A stretch of 64,000 bases of DNA from Endomychus coccineus (Eukaryota; Arthropoda; Insecta; Coleoptera; Endomychidae): positions 80,533,978-80,597,977 of the forward strand of contig OY294068.1 in the NCBI GenBank assembly GCA_958510875.1. Direction: 5' to 3'. The position numbers and the translations under genes are program-made. A model generated the notes under the pieces. The model was not told the origin of the DNA. It ran no database searches and worked only from the letters and a program-made list of their open reading frames with translations. Below are positions 46,141-57,699 of the stretch, piece after piece; the first letter of the stretch is position 1, and each line of letters opens with the position of its first letter.

Positions 46141-47990
46141 CGTCAAGTTACAGTTGTACAATAATAAAAATGTAAATATGCCATTAAATAAAAATTCGTT
46201 TCCCGCACTTAATAAATACAAAAGTAACTATTCTTCTCATTCGCAATGAAATATTATCTAATATTCCGTGCCTAATTGAAATAGATACTTGATGACTTCA
46301 ATGGGAGTTTTCGTTGTCTGCCAAGGATAAACATGTGTGATTTGTCAATCTTTCAGTATGTTTTGATAAATATTCAAACTTACAGTTCTCTCAAACGCAA
46401 AGAAAATTATTTAAAAATTTATTGAGAAATTGTTGCTTTCATTTTTGATTGGTTGCTCAACAAGGATTGCGTTGACAGATACCGAATGTATGGGGATCGA
46501 ACATTTATTGGGAACGACAGAATCTCTATGAATTACTCCAATCTACTTTTATTTGAAGCTCTCGTCTCGTAGAAAAGCAAATGTTGAAAAATAAGTCTTA
46601 TCAGCTAATTTGATCAGGAAATATTTCATGGCAAGTATATCTGATGAAAAAAAGTTATAGCATTCTTTGGCACTTTTCGGACTAGTTTCTATTTGTACCA
46701 CAGTTTCATAAAGCAATAAAAAAAATCATCAATTTTTTCAACATGGACGTCTCACTAATAACCTAAGAAACAGTTGAAACCACTCTCTATTTCAAATTGT
46801 CACAGCATGAAACTTCACTCAATCTCTCCTACTATACTTTGTCTAATGTTTGCAGAGCAAATGAATTCAATTAGTTCATTATTTTTACTTATGAGCACTA
46901 TAAATTCCCCGGCTTTGACAGCATGAAATTTATTCTCCATTGAATTGGTCATGTGAAAGCATAAAATCCGCAAAAATAGCCTTAAATTTGAAATCAGCTT
47001 AAAGAAATTAAGGAGATAGGTACTTAAGACAATGATACTGAAGAGGCATTCATTCTGTATAAGTATTAAATGTTTTTTCTCTAAGTGGATACGAAATATA
47101 ACTACGCCTGCGAATTCACAAATTTAAACAAAAATATCGAAACAGAACCGTCGAAATACTCTATTCTTCAAAACCTATAAGATAAATGGTAAGCTCAAAA
47201 ACTATTTAAAACTCATATATCTTCATCTAGAACCCGCAGGAAATGTTAATTTTTCAAATAATATTAAAATTTGTATTAATGATTGTTAACTCGAGAATGC
47301 ATGCGTAAACGTATGAATTAATCACAATTTTACGACTTTTTGTCAAACAAAATAATAATTTGGTGGGAGGAATTAGTGCACGGACAAGGTACGAAAGTAA
47401 ATGGTGTATTCCAATAATCATATTATTTATACGGATGCTGTGTCCCTAACTAGCCATGTCTCACTTGTTCCATGTTACGCCCATTTCCGTTTGTCCATCA
47501 TATCACGTGTTTCTCACACAAGCAGACGCTACGTTTCTATTATTAGCAAGTTTCTTATACACATATAATTGTACGAATATATTAAAATAAAATTCGTACT
47601 ACCGTTCCAAATTCATTTCACGAGAAGTGATTTTAATTGGACTTCATGATTTATCAGCTTTATATGATTAATTGTGATATTTCATGTTTACAAGCTGTTT
47701 TTAATTTATAAGTTTAGTCGGGAAACTTGAGTAACAAGCTGGAAAGGGAGTAATAAAAATTTTATTCTTCCGACATAAAAGTCAAACCGCTCTTTGGGTG
47801 GGAAGGGGAATTGAACCCTTCAAAGAGAGTATACTCTGAGTCAAAATTAAGGATTAAGTAAGGTCTCTACATATTTCTATAATTATTTCAGCCAAAATAA
47901 ATAGTAGCCAATTAATAATTTCTGAAGAAAACTCTGATGTTATCCAAAAACATAATCAGAGATGACATGCTTTGGAACACACGTAGTAAG
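46141..47990. other. Unassigned AT-rich region
   Basis: Short frames only. No repeat or coding motif recognised. Confidence 0.4.
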
Positions 47991-47999
47991 CGGAATTAA

Positions 48000-48195
48000 C
48001 TTTGTCAATCCTATAGAGGAACGAGACAGAGACAAGTCGATGTACTTAATGAAAATTTGACAATGATTGTTAAATGGAAATTTGATAATCTAGTATAATT
48101 TGATGTAAACAAGACTCAACTTGTATTTTCTCCAGGGAGGCGGATCCCAATCCCTAATATGATGATAATCAGGAACAACTATTCCTCACTGTAAA
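48000..48195 (+). pseudogene. Jockey-type LINE, copy D, left part
   Basis: Plus-strand match to copy B (gaggaacgagacagagacaa, tttgatgtaaacaagactca, ttctccaggga). Broken by the 2.6-kb insertion and continued at 50787. Confidence 0.7.
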
Positions 48196-49138
48196 AAATG
48201 GGTGTAATTTTAATGGTGTAAATTGGTAAAATTACTACGATATACTGGCAACGATTACCTCATTTTTGAGATAAAACTTGAAGTACCTAAAAGTTGGAGA
48301 ACATTTACAAGGTAAATTTGATTCTGGTGTATTTTTACGTTACAGAATAGAAAATTACCTCTGCGTGAATATTTTACCCTAGATTTGACTGGAAATTTAT
48401 CATTATCGTGGTAAATTTGATACCATTTGGATAAATTTACCCACTAATAGTAATAAAGACTCCCACTAATAGTGAAAATTTATTTATTTGGATAAATTTT
48501 CCCACTAATAGTGAAAATTTATCCAAATGGGTGATATGATCTCGTACAGTTTGACATCGTATTATGAACCGGTTACATGGATGATTGATCAACTAATAGG
48601 AAGCTGACTTCAAGAAAATTGTTAGGGTTGGGTTGGTATGTTAAAGGCAGAGGGTTCCATTAGCTAATCAAGTATCCGATAACACACATGCAGACTTTGA
48701 AAAAGAATTGTCATGATGATTAAAAATTACAAAATATTTTTTTGTGCAAATTAGTAAACATACAGCGATAGTTAACATCTTATGTTTTTGAGGTTAGAAT
48801 ATTTAATTATAAAAGAGAAATATTTTGTTATACACTTTATTACACAACACAGCCGCTATTCTATTATCTATATGTATATTTATTAAATAGAAAAACTAAG
48901 TCGTTGTAGTATTAAATTAATAAAATTGCTTTAATATGCATATAAAATACTACCAAAAATATAGTATGATATGAATGAAAACTATGAATCTTCGGTTAAC
49001 AAAATAATATCAATTCAAATTTCCCTCAATCGGTTCTGTGCTCTAATCTGATTGGGGTACTGACATCGACAGATGGTGTCTTCTGTGTTGCGTATACGTA
49101 AAGACATTGATATCCCTCTTTATTACACGCTACTAATG

Positions 49139-49190
49139 ATCTCTCTCTCTCTCTCTCTCTCTCTCGAGAGAGAGAGAGAGAGAGAGATAC
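49139..49190. repeat. Palindromic (TC)n(GA)n microsatellite
   Basis: A TC tract of about 26 bases runs directly into a GA tract of similar length through tcga, giving a perfect self-complementary segment. Confidence 0.95.
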
Positions 49191-50324
49191 AGCTATCGTA
49201 GACGCATTTATTGAACAGTCGATTGTTTCGTTATTGTGAGAACCGGAATACTTGTTTTCTTGGGCCCCTTTTGAAAGGTAGGTTGATGGGTTTTTTGCTG
49301 TTTTTGTACCTATATTCGCCTTTTATGTCTATAGATTTCCAAGATACACATAACCTGTACGCCAGCAGAACTTATTACATTAAAAATAGGTTATTACTGT
49401 CAAATATGCAGACATGGATTTCCTACATTAAGGCAATATAATTGTCAATATTATCACAGACGGTGTAAGATTTATTTGTACCCGAAAAGTGAGTATTTTG
49501 TATGTTTTTATCTTTTAAATATACTACATTTTAATTTCAGGTGAATTTTGTCTGATGAATTTGTATTTTACAATAATTCTATTATTTTGTTTTAATATAC
49601 CTACTTTTCTTTCCTCAATCGGAATTGACGTGCAAGTAAGTTGGTTTCATATCTTTGTTTTTTGTTCTTCTTTGTTCTTATAGAGAATTGATGCTCTATT
49701 AAAGGTAGGTAGAAAATTATAATTTGGTTTGCATCGTTCTAGGCCCAGTACGGTTCATTTTATATATTTTATTTGTATAGAAAGGCTTCCTATATTTTCC
49801 TGTTTTTTCCATTCCAATATTTTGAATCTCAATTTTCTCTATTCTTGAATCCCCCTGGCCCTAATATGTATGTGTATTGCTTTTCCTCATCTCCCTTATT
49901 CTAATAATAAATATTTTTGAATTTCAGGTAGTCTTGTTACTTTTGTTGCCGTCCCAGTATGAGGTTTTTTTATATATAAGTTTGTAACAATATTAGTTAT
50001 TTGTAATTTTTTAAGTAATTTTTTATAAACTTTTGTAATCCTAAATATAAGTAAAACAAAAATGCTCGTTTTATTTTATTTAGGTTATTGTATTTAGGTA
50101 ATGGTTCACAATAGAATGTTAGAAAAAGGGCTAACATGAACTGGTTTATCCATCTTCCTGGTTGACGATGATACAACAGATTTTTAATCAAAAGTTGGAA
50201 TAGTGCGTAGGTAAAGTTTATTTTTAAATGAATATTTCAGGGCCAAATCATCTAGGTATTTCTTTTACAAACAAAATTACAATTTGGTGTAAATGTATCT
50301 GTAAAATTAACAACAGTAATTTTA

Positions 50325-50574
50325 TCTATACAAATTTACATCAAACTGTAATTTCATCTATACAAATTAACATCAAAGTGTAAGTTTATCTATACAAATT
50401 AACATCAAAGTGTAAGTTTATCTATACAAATTTACATTAGAGTGTAATTTTATCTATACAAATTTACATTAGAGTGTAATTTTATCTATACAAATTTACA
50501 TTAGAGTGTAATTTTATCTGTACAAATTTACATTAGAGTGTAATTTTATCTATACAAATTTACAGGGGTAAAAT
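50325..50574. repeat. 32-bp minisatellite, about 7.8 units
   Basis: Units start at 50325, 50357, 50389, 50421, 50453, 50485, 50517 and 50549 (last partial), each beginning tctatacaaatt and containing agtgtaa. No unique spacers, so not a CRISPR. The unit contains fragments resembling the transposon end (gtgtaa.tt), suggesting it grew from the terminal sequence. Confidence 0.95.
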
Positions 50575-50786
50575 TACACCAATGTGTAATTTTAGGAGGT
50601 AAAATTACACCAACGTGTTTTTTTCTCTGTAAAATTTACACCGCCAAGGATTTTTACACAAGCAATGAGTAATTCTCCCTTTTTGGTTAAAAATAGCCTT
50701 ACGCGTTAAATTTACTCCGTGGAATGGTGGCCGCCCAGTGGCCACCACTTGTTAGGGGAATTTTACCCAAATATTTTTTACAGTAT

Positions 50787-51265
50787 GAAGTCATCCATAT
50801 CCATGTTTGTTATCACTATCAACAGCACCCTTTCTCACGATGATCATGTGAGGTCCATTAAGAAAACCGCTTCAGAAAAACTTGGATTTCTATTCAGTGC
50901 CACAAGCTACTCTACATCCCAGCAGCTCCCCATGATCTACAAATTACAGATAAAGACTCGACGTGTCCGAGAATAATGTTCACATGTCCGTTCAGCTCCC
51001 AAACCTACTCTGAAGCTCTTAGATTATACTCAGAAGAAAGCTATCCGTCTGATTTGTTATGTCACACTTACGAATTCATTGACCAATCTAGAACGTCGTA
51101 GAAAGATGGGCGACCTCTCCCTTTTCTGTAGATTCCATAGTCGGTGTTAATGAGAAATTTCGTCTGTTATTCTACAACAAGAGATTCCAGGTAGGCGGAC
51201 TAGACGAGCTCAAGCTAGTCACCCCTTCATTGTCAAGCTCAAGACCTTCCGAACTTCTTTCTACT
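50787..51265 (+). pseudogene. Jockey-type LINE, copy D, right part
   Basis: Matches copy B: FVITINSTLSHDDHVRSIKK in the frame 50719-50976, then degenerate C-terminal sequence with ggcggactagacgagctcaa. Together with 48000-48195 it makes one element. Confidence 0.8.
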
Positions 51266-51665
51266 TCTACTTATAATACCTATATCTTGTCCTAACGTAC
51301 CACCAAAACATATAACTGATATATAAATTAGATTATTTTGAATAATTTGTAGTGAACTGCATAATGAATTAACTTATTTAATGCCTCAATTATTCACGTT
51401 TCAGATAAATATAGACTTTTGTTTGTTAGTTTATTTCTATTGATGTATAAATACGAATACAATTCCAATTTTTGTGTTCAAATTCTATTCAGTTTTTATC
51501 CATCTGACAAATAACTGCAGTATGAATGTAATATTCAGAGTTGAAAGTATTGGAAATGACAAGATCTATCGTTTTATCCATAACTTTATTATGTAATTTT
51601 ACTTTACCTTAGCTGTTAGATGAGAAAGCTAAGTAACCTGAAAACTTCGATTGGGAATTAGTATA
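51266..51665. other. AT-rich spacer
   Basis: No recognised feature between the Jockey copy and the Crypton-like cluster. Confidence 0.4.
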
Positions 51666-51667
51666 TT

Positions 51668-51772
51668 ACGTTACTAGTGTGGAAAATGACTCATTTCACA
51701 TGAGTGGGAGAATGTTGTTGAGAGTGTTGACATCCCACGAGTGTGAAATGGCACTTTCCACACAAGTAATGT
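51668..51772. repeat. Hairpin flanking recombinase element Y1, left
   Basis: Inverted arms ttactagtgtggaaaatgac... (51668-51708) and ...ggcactttccacacaagtaa (51731-51772) around a 20-base loop region. It lies just outside the left terminal repeat of Y1. Confidence 0.8.
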
Positions 51773-51775
51773 ACA

Positions 51776-53035
51776 TTATTTTTCCGACGACCACAGATTA
51801 ATGCATAATTGCAAAAAAATTAATATACCTATTTTCACTTTATTTTGAGAATTTGAGAATTTTACAAAGAAAAGTAATAATTGAACAAGATTACTGTTAG
51901 AATTGTAGAAATTAAAAGTAATATTATCATTATTACAATTAGTAAATTGTAATGGACTTTGCAATGAGGAGTTAGACAGATTTCTCTCTGTTATTTGTAC
52001 ACTATGTACAGTAGTAGACTCGATGTCAGTTTCTCGAAGAGGCGGAGTGACGGCTTTCGAAGTACTGCTGATGGCACCCATAATTTTATTGGCAATATTT
52101 AACCTGTTAGTAACAGAATCGTCAATATATTCTTCTGCGACTTTGGAAGATTTCCAACCCCCATGTCTTTTCAGAGAAGTTAGATCTCCTCCTGCATCTA
52201 CTAATATAGTAGCAGAAGAACGGCGAAATGAGTGCCCTGTGTATTTTCCAGGATCCTTTAGATTTAAAAATTTAGCCACTACTCTAGGTATATTTCCAAT
52301 TTTGTTTTGCCCACTACTTGTTTTGTGCATTTTTGGTCTCTATAATTAAGAAAAAAGCGTGTTTCGATAGTTGGCGGTCGTAGATTGGCATATTTTTTAT
52401 ATATGCTATAAAAGTTTTCAGTAATAGTGAACTTGCGACAGCGTTTATTTTTTGTATTATTAATTTGAATGACAGCCGCAGTCCCCAAATCTTCAATGTT
52501 ATTTATACATAACTGGGTAAGTTCTTGTTTGCGACGTGGACCAAATATACCCATAACCAACACAACCTAAAAAAACATAATTAAATAGATGTATAGATAC
52601 CGATGACTTACCTTTGTGAGTAAGTGAATCTCATCGGAAGCTTTACTTATAAATTCACAAATTTCTTGTTGCGTCAAAATTTTAGCTTTTTTCGGTTTAT
52701 ATCCGTCATTTCTCCTTTTTAAAAATGCCTTAAGTTTACTATATTTGGAGATATCTACATTGTGGTGAATGGATAAAGTGGTACGCAACATAGAATAATT
52801 AGTCCATAATGTTGAGCATTGGATTCTATTGGGAAGTTCACCCATGTATGCAAGCAAAACGTTTTCAGAAAAGGAGCTTCTTATTTCCTTCTTTCTTCGC
52901 CATGAAAGAAATTGATCGTAAGCGTATTCGTACCTTCTTTTGGACTTTTCAGGCAGTAAATTTAGTGACGTTAATTTTGCGGCCTCTTCAATTTCAGGTG
53001 GAGTACATTGATCATCACTATTAATCTCTGCATCA
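51776..53035 (-). pseudogene. Crypton-like tyrosine recombinase Y1, two exons, one frameshift
   Basis: Exon 1 (about 53035 to 52612) encodes a SAM-like core-binding domain: YEYAYDQFLSWRRKKEI, CSTLWTNYSMLRTTLSIH, NVDISKYSKLKAFLKRR. A 45-base intron (52567-52611, gtaagt...tttttttag) follows the codon AAG in phase 0. Exon 2 has GIFGPRRKQEL (catalytic Arg region), RFFLNYRDQKCTKQVVG, then after a one-base frameshift near 52306 YTGHSFRRSSATILVDAG (HxxR), LKRHGGWKSS and EEYIDDS with the nucleophile Tyr. The frame end runs into the left terminal repeat. No in-frame ATG was found at the N-terminus. Confidence 0.85.
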
Positions 53036-53299
53036 GTTTTATGGAATTTTAGATACTATTTTCACGGTTTTGTATATGATAAGAATGATGCATATGCAAT
53101 ACTGACACTTCTAAAGTTTATCTGACGTTTTCGCAATATTAATTTCAAATCACACTTCAATTCCAATATGCAATACATATAGCTATAGATACACATATCA
53201 CTCTAGTGTGATATTTAACTTTTCATCTCTAGGGTGATATTTATCATTTTCGAAGTAAATAGTGTGCTATTTGTCATTTTCGCATGTGGTCGTCGGAAA
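51781..53299 (-). mobile_element. Crypton-like element Y1 with 15-bp terminal inverted repeats
   Basis: tttccgacgaccaca at 51781-51795 and its reverse complement at 53285-53299 enclose 1519 bp containing the recombinase gene. Both ends abut hairpins (51668-51772 and 53301-53433). Canonical Cryptons are usually described without such terminal inverted repeats, so the structure deserves attention. Confidence 0.7.
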
Positions 53300-53300
53300 T

Positions 53301-53433
53301 AGTATATTGTACAACAAGTGAGAAAAACGACATATTTCTCACGAGCGCAGAAGTTTGTTGAGGCGAGTGCCGCAAATCAAGCGAATGAGAAATATGTCGT
53401 TTTCTCACGAATTGTATATTGTACTTTTTCTAC
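53301..53433. repeat. Hairpin flanking Y1, right
   Basis: Arms tattgtacaacaagtgagaa... and ...ttctcacgaattgtatatt are nearly perfect reverse complements, including acgacatatttctca against tgagaaatatgtcgt, with a GC-rich middle. Confidence 0.85.
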
Positions 53434-53450
53434 GGATGCGTTGTTTTCAA

Positions 53451-54545
53451 GTATTAAAAATTAAAATACGTATACAATAATACTTGTATGTCATTAACTC
53501 ATTTTTATATTTTATTTAAAATAGTAATTAACATTTAATTTGAACTATTTTGTAAAGTAATTCCTGGTAGGTTGTTTTGTTTCAACATGTTTTCGGTAAT
53601 TGAAATATTAGCTGCGGTCGAAGTTGAAGTTGATGGGGAAACGTACTGAGCTTCCACAGCATTGTTGTGTTCAGGTTCTAATGGCACTGGAGGCTGAATG
53701 GATTCTACTATACTTTTTGAAATTTTCATTTTGTTAGCTATGGAGTTGTCGATATAAGATTCAGCAACATTGCTGGATTTCTTTCCTACTGAAAGTACTT
53801 TCTTTCCTACTGAAAAGTTTGTTTTAACAGCATGAATTAGCAATAATTGACATGCTTTTATTAGAATATTTATAGAATCGTCATTGTTAGATACGACCAC
53901 CCAAGTGTAACACATTATTAGTAATAACACTAAATATAGAATTGAATCAGTGGGTACTTCATAGTTTTCTTTATTTTTATTCATAAAATAATTTTTTTCT
54001 TCTAAAAACATCGAAGGGAAAATCGTTGCAGTACAATAGAGAAAATTGAAATGTTACCTCCCTTGGATTTTAACAAATCAAACAATCCGCGAGAGGGAAC
54101 GATACACTTTTCTCTCTAGTAATATTAATACAACTAGATATTGCTTTGTGATAAGGAAAGTTATTTTTTCTACGGATGCTATACAATGTGCCACTTCTCT
54201 CATTGCTTTCATACGTTCAAAACGAAAGATTTCTCACGCAGTGAGAAATATCCGCCAATACAGTGAGATATAATTTCTCACAGTGAGAAATAATTTCTCA
54301 CTGTTATCACGATAACCCAAGTCAGTCATGAATTGTTACATGTCAAATTGATATGACACGTTCTCCACGTTGACAACGCTACGTCGACGATTCCCGTGCA
54401 ATATCCAAGTAGCTCATTGTTGGCGTTTCTATAACAACAAAACCGAAGCACTGCATAATTATTGCTGTCAACTTACCCAACGAAAATAGTTTTATTGTTA
54501 TTTGTTATAATATAAACAGTTCAGATTCGTTAAATATTGAATATA
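53451..54545. promoter_or_regulatory. Upstream region of Y3 with palindromic repeats
   Basis: Several copies of the palindrome-like ttctcacagtgagaaat lie at 54228-54302. tttttctacggatgc occurs at 53434 and 54170, bounding Y2 and its neighbour. A TATA-like tataatataaaca lies about 35 bases upstream of the Y3 start codon (near 54508). Function is inferred only. Confidence 0.4.
53467..53780 (-). pseudogene. Recombinase fragment Y2 (C-terminus only)
   Basis: The minus frame 53535-53790 encodes SSNVAESYIDNSIANKMKIS and a Ser/Thr-rich tail that is the same as the C-terminus of Y3, including its 3' UTR. It forms the left arm of a 315-bp inverted repeat with 55437-55753. A 19-base duplication, ctttcctactgaaaagtac-like, lies at 53782-53820. 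Sequence right of it (to 54011) is unrelated to the recombinase. Confidence 0.85.
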
Positions 54546-55683
54546 ATGGAATACGAAGATTTAGAGTCGGAAAATACACCTCCAGAAATTATTCAGAAAG
54601 CAATAGATGTTTGCAATAATTTGCTACCAAGCACATCAAGAGAAAAATATGAAATCGCTTACAGAAACTTTATAGACTGGAAAATGAAAGCCAAGATAAA
54701 TTCTTGTTCCGAAAATACCTTGTTAGTTTATTTTGAAGAGTTGTCAAGAAGATTGAAATCATCAACATTATGGTCTCAGTACTCGATGCTAAGGAGTACC
54801 TTAATGATTAGAAACTGTGTTGATATATCAAAATACGTAAAACTACGTGCATTTTTAAAACGCAAATATGAAAAATATGTTCCAAAACAGTCAAAAACAT
54901 TAACTTCTGAAGAAATTCAACAATTTTTAAAAGATGCACCTGATGAAAAGTATTTGCTGATAAAGGTATGAATTGAAAATTTTTAAATTGTTATCGGAAA
55001 ATGAATGTTTGGTTTTGATTTCAGGCTGCTTTAGCTATTGGCCTTACAGGGGCATGCCGTTGTGATGAACTTCGAAAATTAAAAATTGATGACATGGAAG
55101 ATCTTAATTCGGCCCTTTTAATAAAATTACCCGATACTAAAACCAAGGTTCCTAGAAATTTCACAGTCACAGGAGAATTCTACCAAATTTACAAAAAATA
55201 TGTGAAGCTTCGACCATGCACAAATGAAACACGTTTATTTTAAATTACAAAAATAGCAAATGTACGAAACAGCCTGTGAGGATAAATAAATTTGGCACCA
55301 TGGCGAAAGAAATAGCGCAATTTTTGCAATTACCGAACCCTGAATTATATACTGGCCACTGTTTTCGAAAGTCATCTGCGACTATTTTAGTTAATGCAGG
55401 GGCAGATCTTTTGACTTTAAAACGCCATGGGGGTTGGAAATCCAGCAATGTTGCTGAATCTTATATCGACAACTCCATAGCTAACAAAATGAAACTTTCA
55501 AGAAGTATAGTAGAATCCATTCAGCCTCCAGTGCCATTAGAACCTGAACACAACAATGCTGTGGAAGCTCAGTACGTTTCCCCATCAACTTCAACTTCGA
55601 CCGCAGCTAATATTTCAATTACCGAAAACATGTTGAAACAAAACAACCTACCAGGAATTACTTTACAAAATAGTTCAAATTAA
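54546..55683 (+). pseudogene. Crypton-like tyrosine recombinase Y3, almost intact
   Basis: Starts at ATG 54546 (MEYEDLESENTPPEI). Exon 1 (54546-54965) encodes the core-binding domain: REKYEIAYRNFIDWKMKAK, SSTLWSQYSMLRSTL, VDISKYVKLRAFLKRKYEK. Intron 54966-55024 (59 bases, gtatga...gatttcag) lies after AAG in phase 0, the same place as in Y1. Exon 2 encodes GLTGACRCDELRKL (catalytic Arg), KTKVPRNFTVTGEFYQIYKK, then YTGHCFRKSSATILVNAG (HxxR), LKRHGGWKSS and AESYIDNS (Tyr nucleophile), followed by a Pro/Ser/Thr-rich tail. The only defect seen is a one-base loss near 55241 in the FxNYKNSKCTK region. About 360 codons. It would join DNA by the integrase-type Arg-His-Arg-Tyr mechanism. Confidence 0.88.
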
Positions 55684-55753
55684 CTGTTAATCACTATTTT
55701 AAATAAAATATAAAAATGAGTTGATGACATACAAGTATTATTGTATATGTATT
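55437..55753. repeat. Right arm of the 315-bp inverted repeat
   Basis: Almost identical, inverted, to 53467-53780. Contains the Y3 C-terminus and 3' UTR. Spacer between arms about 1.66 kb. Confidence 0.85.
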
Positions 55754-55754
55754 T

Positions 55755-55855
55755 TATTCCTCCTTAGGGAAAGAAGTATATTTATTCCAAGAGGGTGGAG
55801 AGTGCATAAAACCTCACTTTCGAAAGACGTCGGAGAATAAATACTTGATATCAAT
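55755..55855. repeat. Hairpin downstream of Y3
   Basis: aagtatatttattcc (about 55785) pairs with ggagaataaatactt (about 55832). The latter follows acgtcgg, reminiscent of the cgtcgg in the Y1 terminal repeat. Confidence 0.6.
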
Positions 55856-55881
55856 TTTTGGTATATTTATAAGAATATAAC

Positions 55882-56045
55882 TTATATATAAATTCTCGGG
55901 AAATACGTACGTTTCGGTCTCACGAGCATCATCAGAAGAAGTATCATAAATAATCACCGTCTAAAACGGGACTTCTGAAAACTAATTGCACTAAGCACAA
56001 AGCTCGCAGAATTGAACAAAAACACGAGTAATTGAAATTGTAACA
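55882..56045 (-). repeat. Penelope-type terminal module with hammerhead-like core
   Basis: Matches 15990-16210 (tatataaa.tctcgggaaata, cgtacgtttcggtctcacga, catcatcagaag). On the minus strand 55912-55935 reads ctgatga, t, gctc-gtga-gacc, gaaa; one stem pair is lost relative to core 1. Confidence 0.6.
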
Positions 56046-57370
56046 TATTAACAATCGTTTTTAATAAGTCTATGACGTAACACGTGATATGCTGAGTACT
56101 GTACCTACTCAAAATAAGCCAATTATTCTCAAAGAGATTGGAGCATTTTTCGGTTTTGGCTCTACAGAGTTACACATACAAACTTGGTAGTCGAGTTTTG
56201 ACTCTGCAGGGTTACACATACAAAAACATATACATAGAGATACACATACACACATGTATTAACTCAGACCAGTTACCATGTATAATATTGAAAGAGGGTC
56301 AGGGGCAAGCACTTGGCAGCAGCACTATATCAGACCTAACAGGTCGTTTGAACCTTTTTCGAAGATTTTATGTTACCATAGTTCTTCTGTTGCAGCTTGT
56401 GCCAGTTCCGGGAGAAACGCGAAACTGCTAGCTTGAAGTTCAATTGTAGCGACGCAAGATCGGGCCCGGCTGAATTTTTACAGAGGCTCATGTATGTTGA
56501 CACCAGTGTTGAAATCACAAACTATTTGTAGGGCAACTCAACGTACAAACCGTCAAGCTTCTCGACACTCGTACATTATTGTAGTATACCTATGCGAAAG
56601 AGGTCTCAATGAAAAACTGATGTGATATCGGGTAAAAAAGAAGGAACATGTTAGGAATGATAACAAATTTTAATATAAGCCCACTGATTGCATCACCATC
56701 ACCAACCCACCACAAGTGGCCCTACAAAAACTTGAATTCAACACTCTGGTGGTTAGCGTCTGCAAATATGTGACCCGGCTAGTTTTTCGTAACTTATTTG
56801 TAGTTTTTTTGTTACGTTGATCCCAGATTTGTAGCCTTTACAAGTATTTTTAGTGGATAAGGGTGATGGTTTCTTATTAATGGTGTTATAGTGTATTCAC
56901 AGTGTGAACCCTCTTATAGAAATTCAACCAATCAATATCATAACGGTGACTTACACGAACTATAAACGGAACGATGATGAATGCGAAGCGAATTCTGATT
57001 TGTAATTTTTTTTATATATAGCTCAAATGTTCTCAACAGTGGGAATGATAAGAGGCACCCATAACGGAATAAATATCAAATGACGTCAATTAGGCACTTC
57101 AGGGCAATAATAATTATGCCTATAAAAAGAAACAATCATCCGTATACACTAAACATACTGTTAAACTACTGAGAACCTTAGAGCATCAAGTAGCCATTAT
57201 CAGAGTAAACCTAATTAGAAATCAAAATGTGCCTATTCAAATACTATTTGAAATTTAAAAAGTAAACTAGGGATACCCTCAGTCTGAATTCATTAAAATA
57301 ATTTTTCGCTTACATATTTCTATCTCTTCTAAATTACCTAGATATTTGTATTAAAGTTAAGGTTTAAACA
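56046..57370. other. Unassigned region with an eroded Penelope-type module
   Basis: 56155-56245 has short repeats of gttacacatacaaa. 57145-57205 resembles 32700-32800 (acactaaacatactgttaaa, atcagagt). Otherwise no gene recognised. Confidence 0.4.
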
Positions 57371-57383
57371 TGAATATCGACTT

Positions 57384-57595
57384 TGTTAATAAACTTTAAT
57401 ATTGGTTTTATTATATTACATCAACAAGTGTTTGCTACTTCTGTTCGACACTATGATGAGACACCACAATTCTTAAGTCTCCATCTTGTTGTTCTTTAAG
57501 GTCTTGTTGCTTCTTCGAAGCTTGAACTAACTCCGCACTCTATGCTATGGGTGAATTGAACCACAGAAACAGAACACAGATTAACATATTTAACA
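57384..57595 (-). repeat. Copia 3' LTR
   Basis: On the element strand it would start TGTTAAATATG directly after the purine-rich tract (57596-57604) and end TTAACA at 57384, giving about 212 bp with matching TGTTAA...TTAACA ends. An AATAAA-type signal (taataaaacc on the element strand) lies near the end. The outer limit is inferred. Confidence 0.6.
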
Positions 57596-57699
57596 CCCTC
57601 CTACAGTTTAAAGGTATTAAATTAACAAAAACATTTAAATTGTTCTAAACTTGAAGTTACAAAAATACAGAACAAACAAAAATATCAATTGCAAATACT

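Larger units (their letters stand above)
48197..50786. mobile_element. 2.6-kb non-autonomous transposon in Jockey copy D
   Basis: The left end cactgtaaaaaatgggtgt and right end (reverse complement) actgtaaaaaatatttgggt form short inverted repeats. Comparison with copies A and B shows the Jockey sequence is interrupted here (upstream ttcct, downstream atgaag). No transposase frame. It contains small repeats at 48420-48530, a TC/GA palindrome at 49139 and a 32-bp minisatellite at 50325. The superfamily is uncertain; cactgtaaaaa-type ends are seen in several animal DNA transposon groups. Confidence 0.7.

Noticed and set aside
49211..49441. 76-codon plus frame inside the 2.6-kb transposon
   Set aside because: No transposase motif; low-complexity, hydrophobic composition typical of AT-rich chance frames.
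50325..50574. Regular 32-bp repeats resembling a CRISPR array
   Set aside because: Units are contiguous with no spacers and the setting is a eukaryotic transposon; it is a minisatellite.
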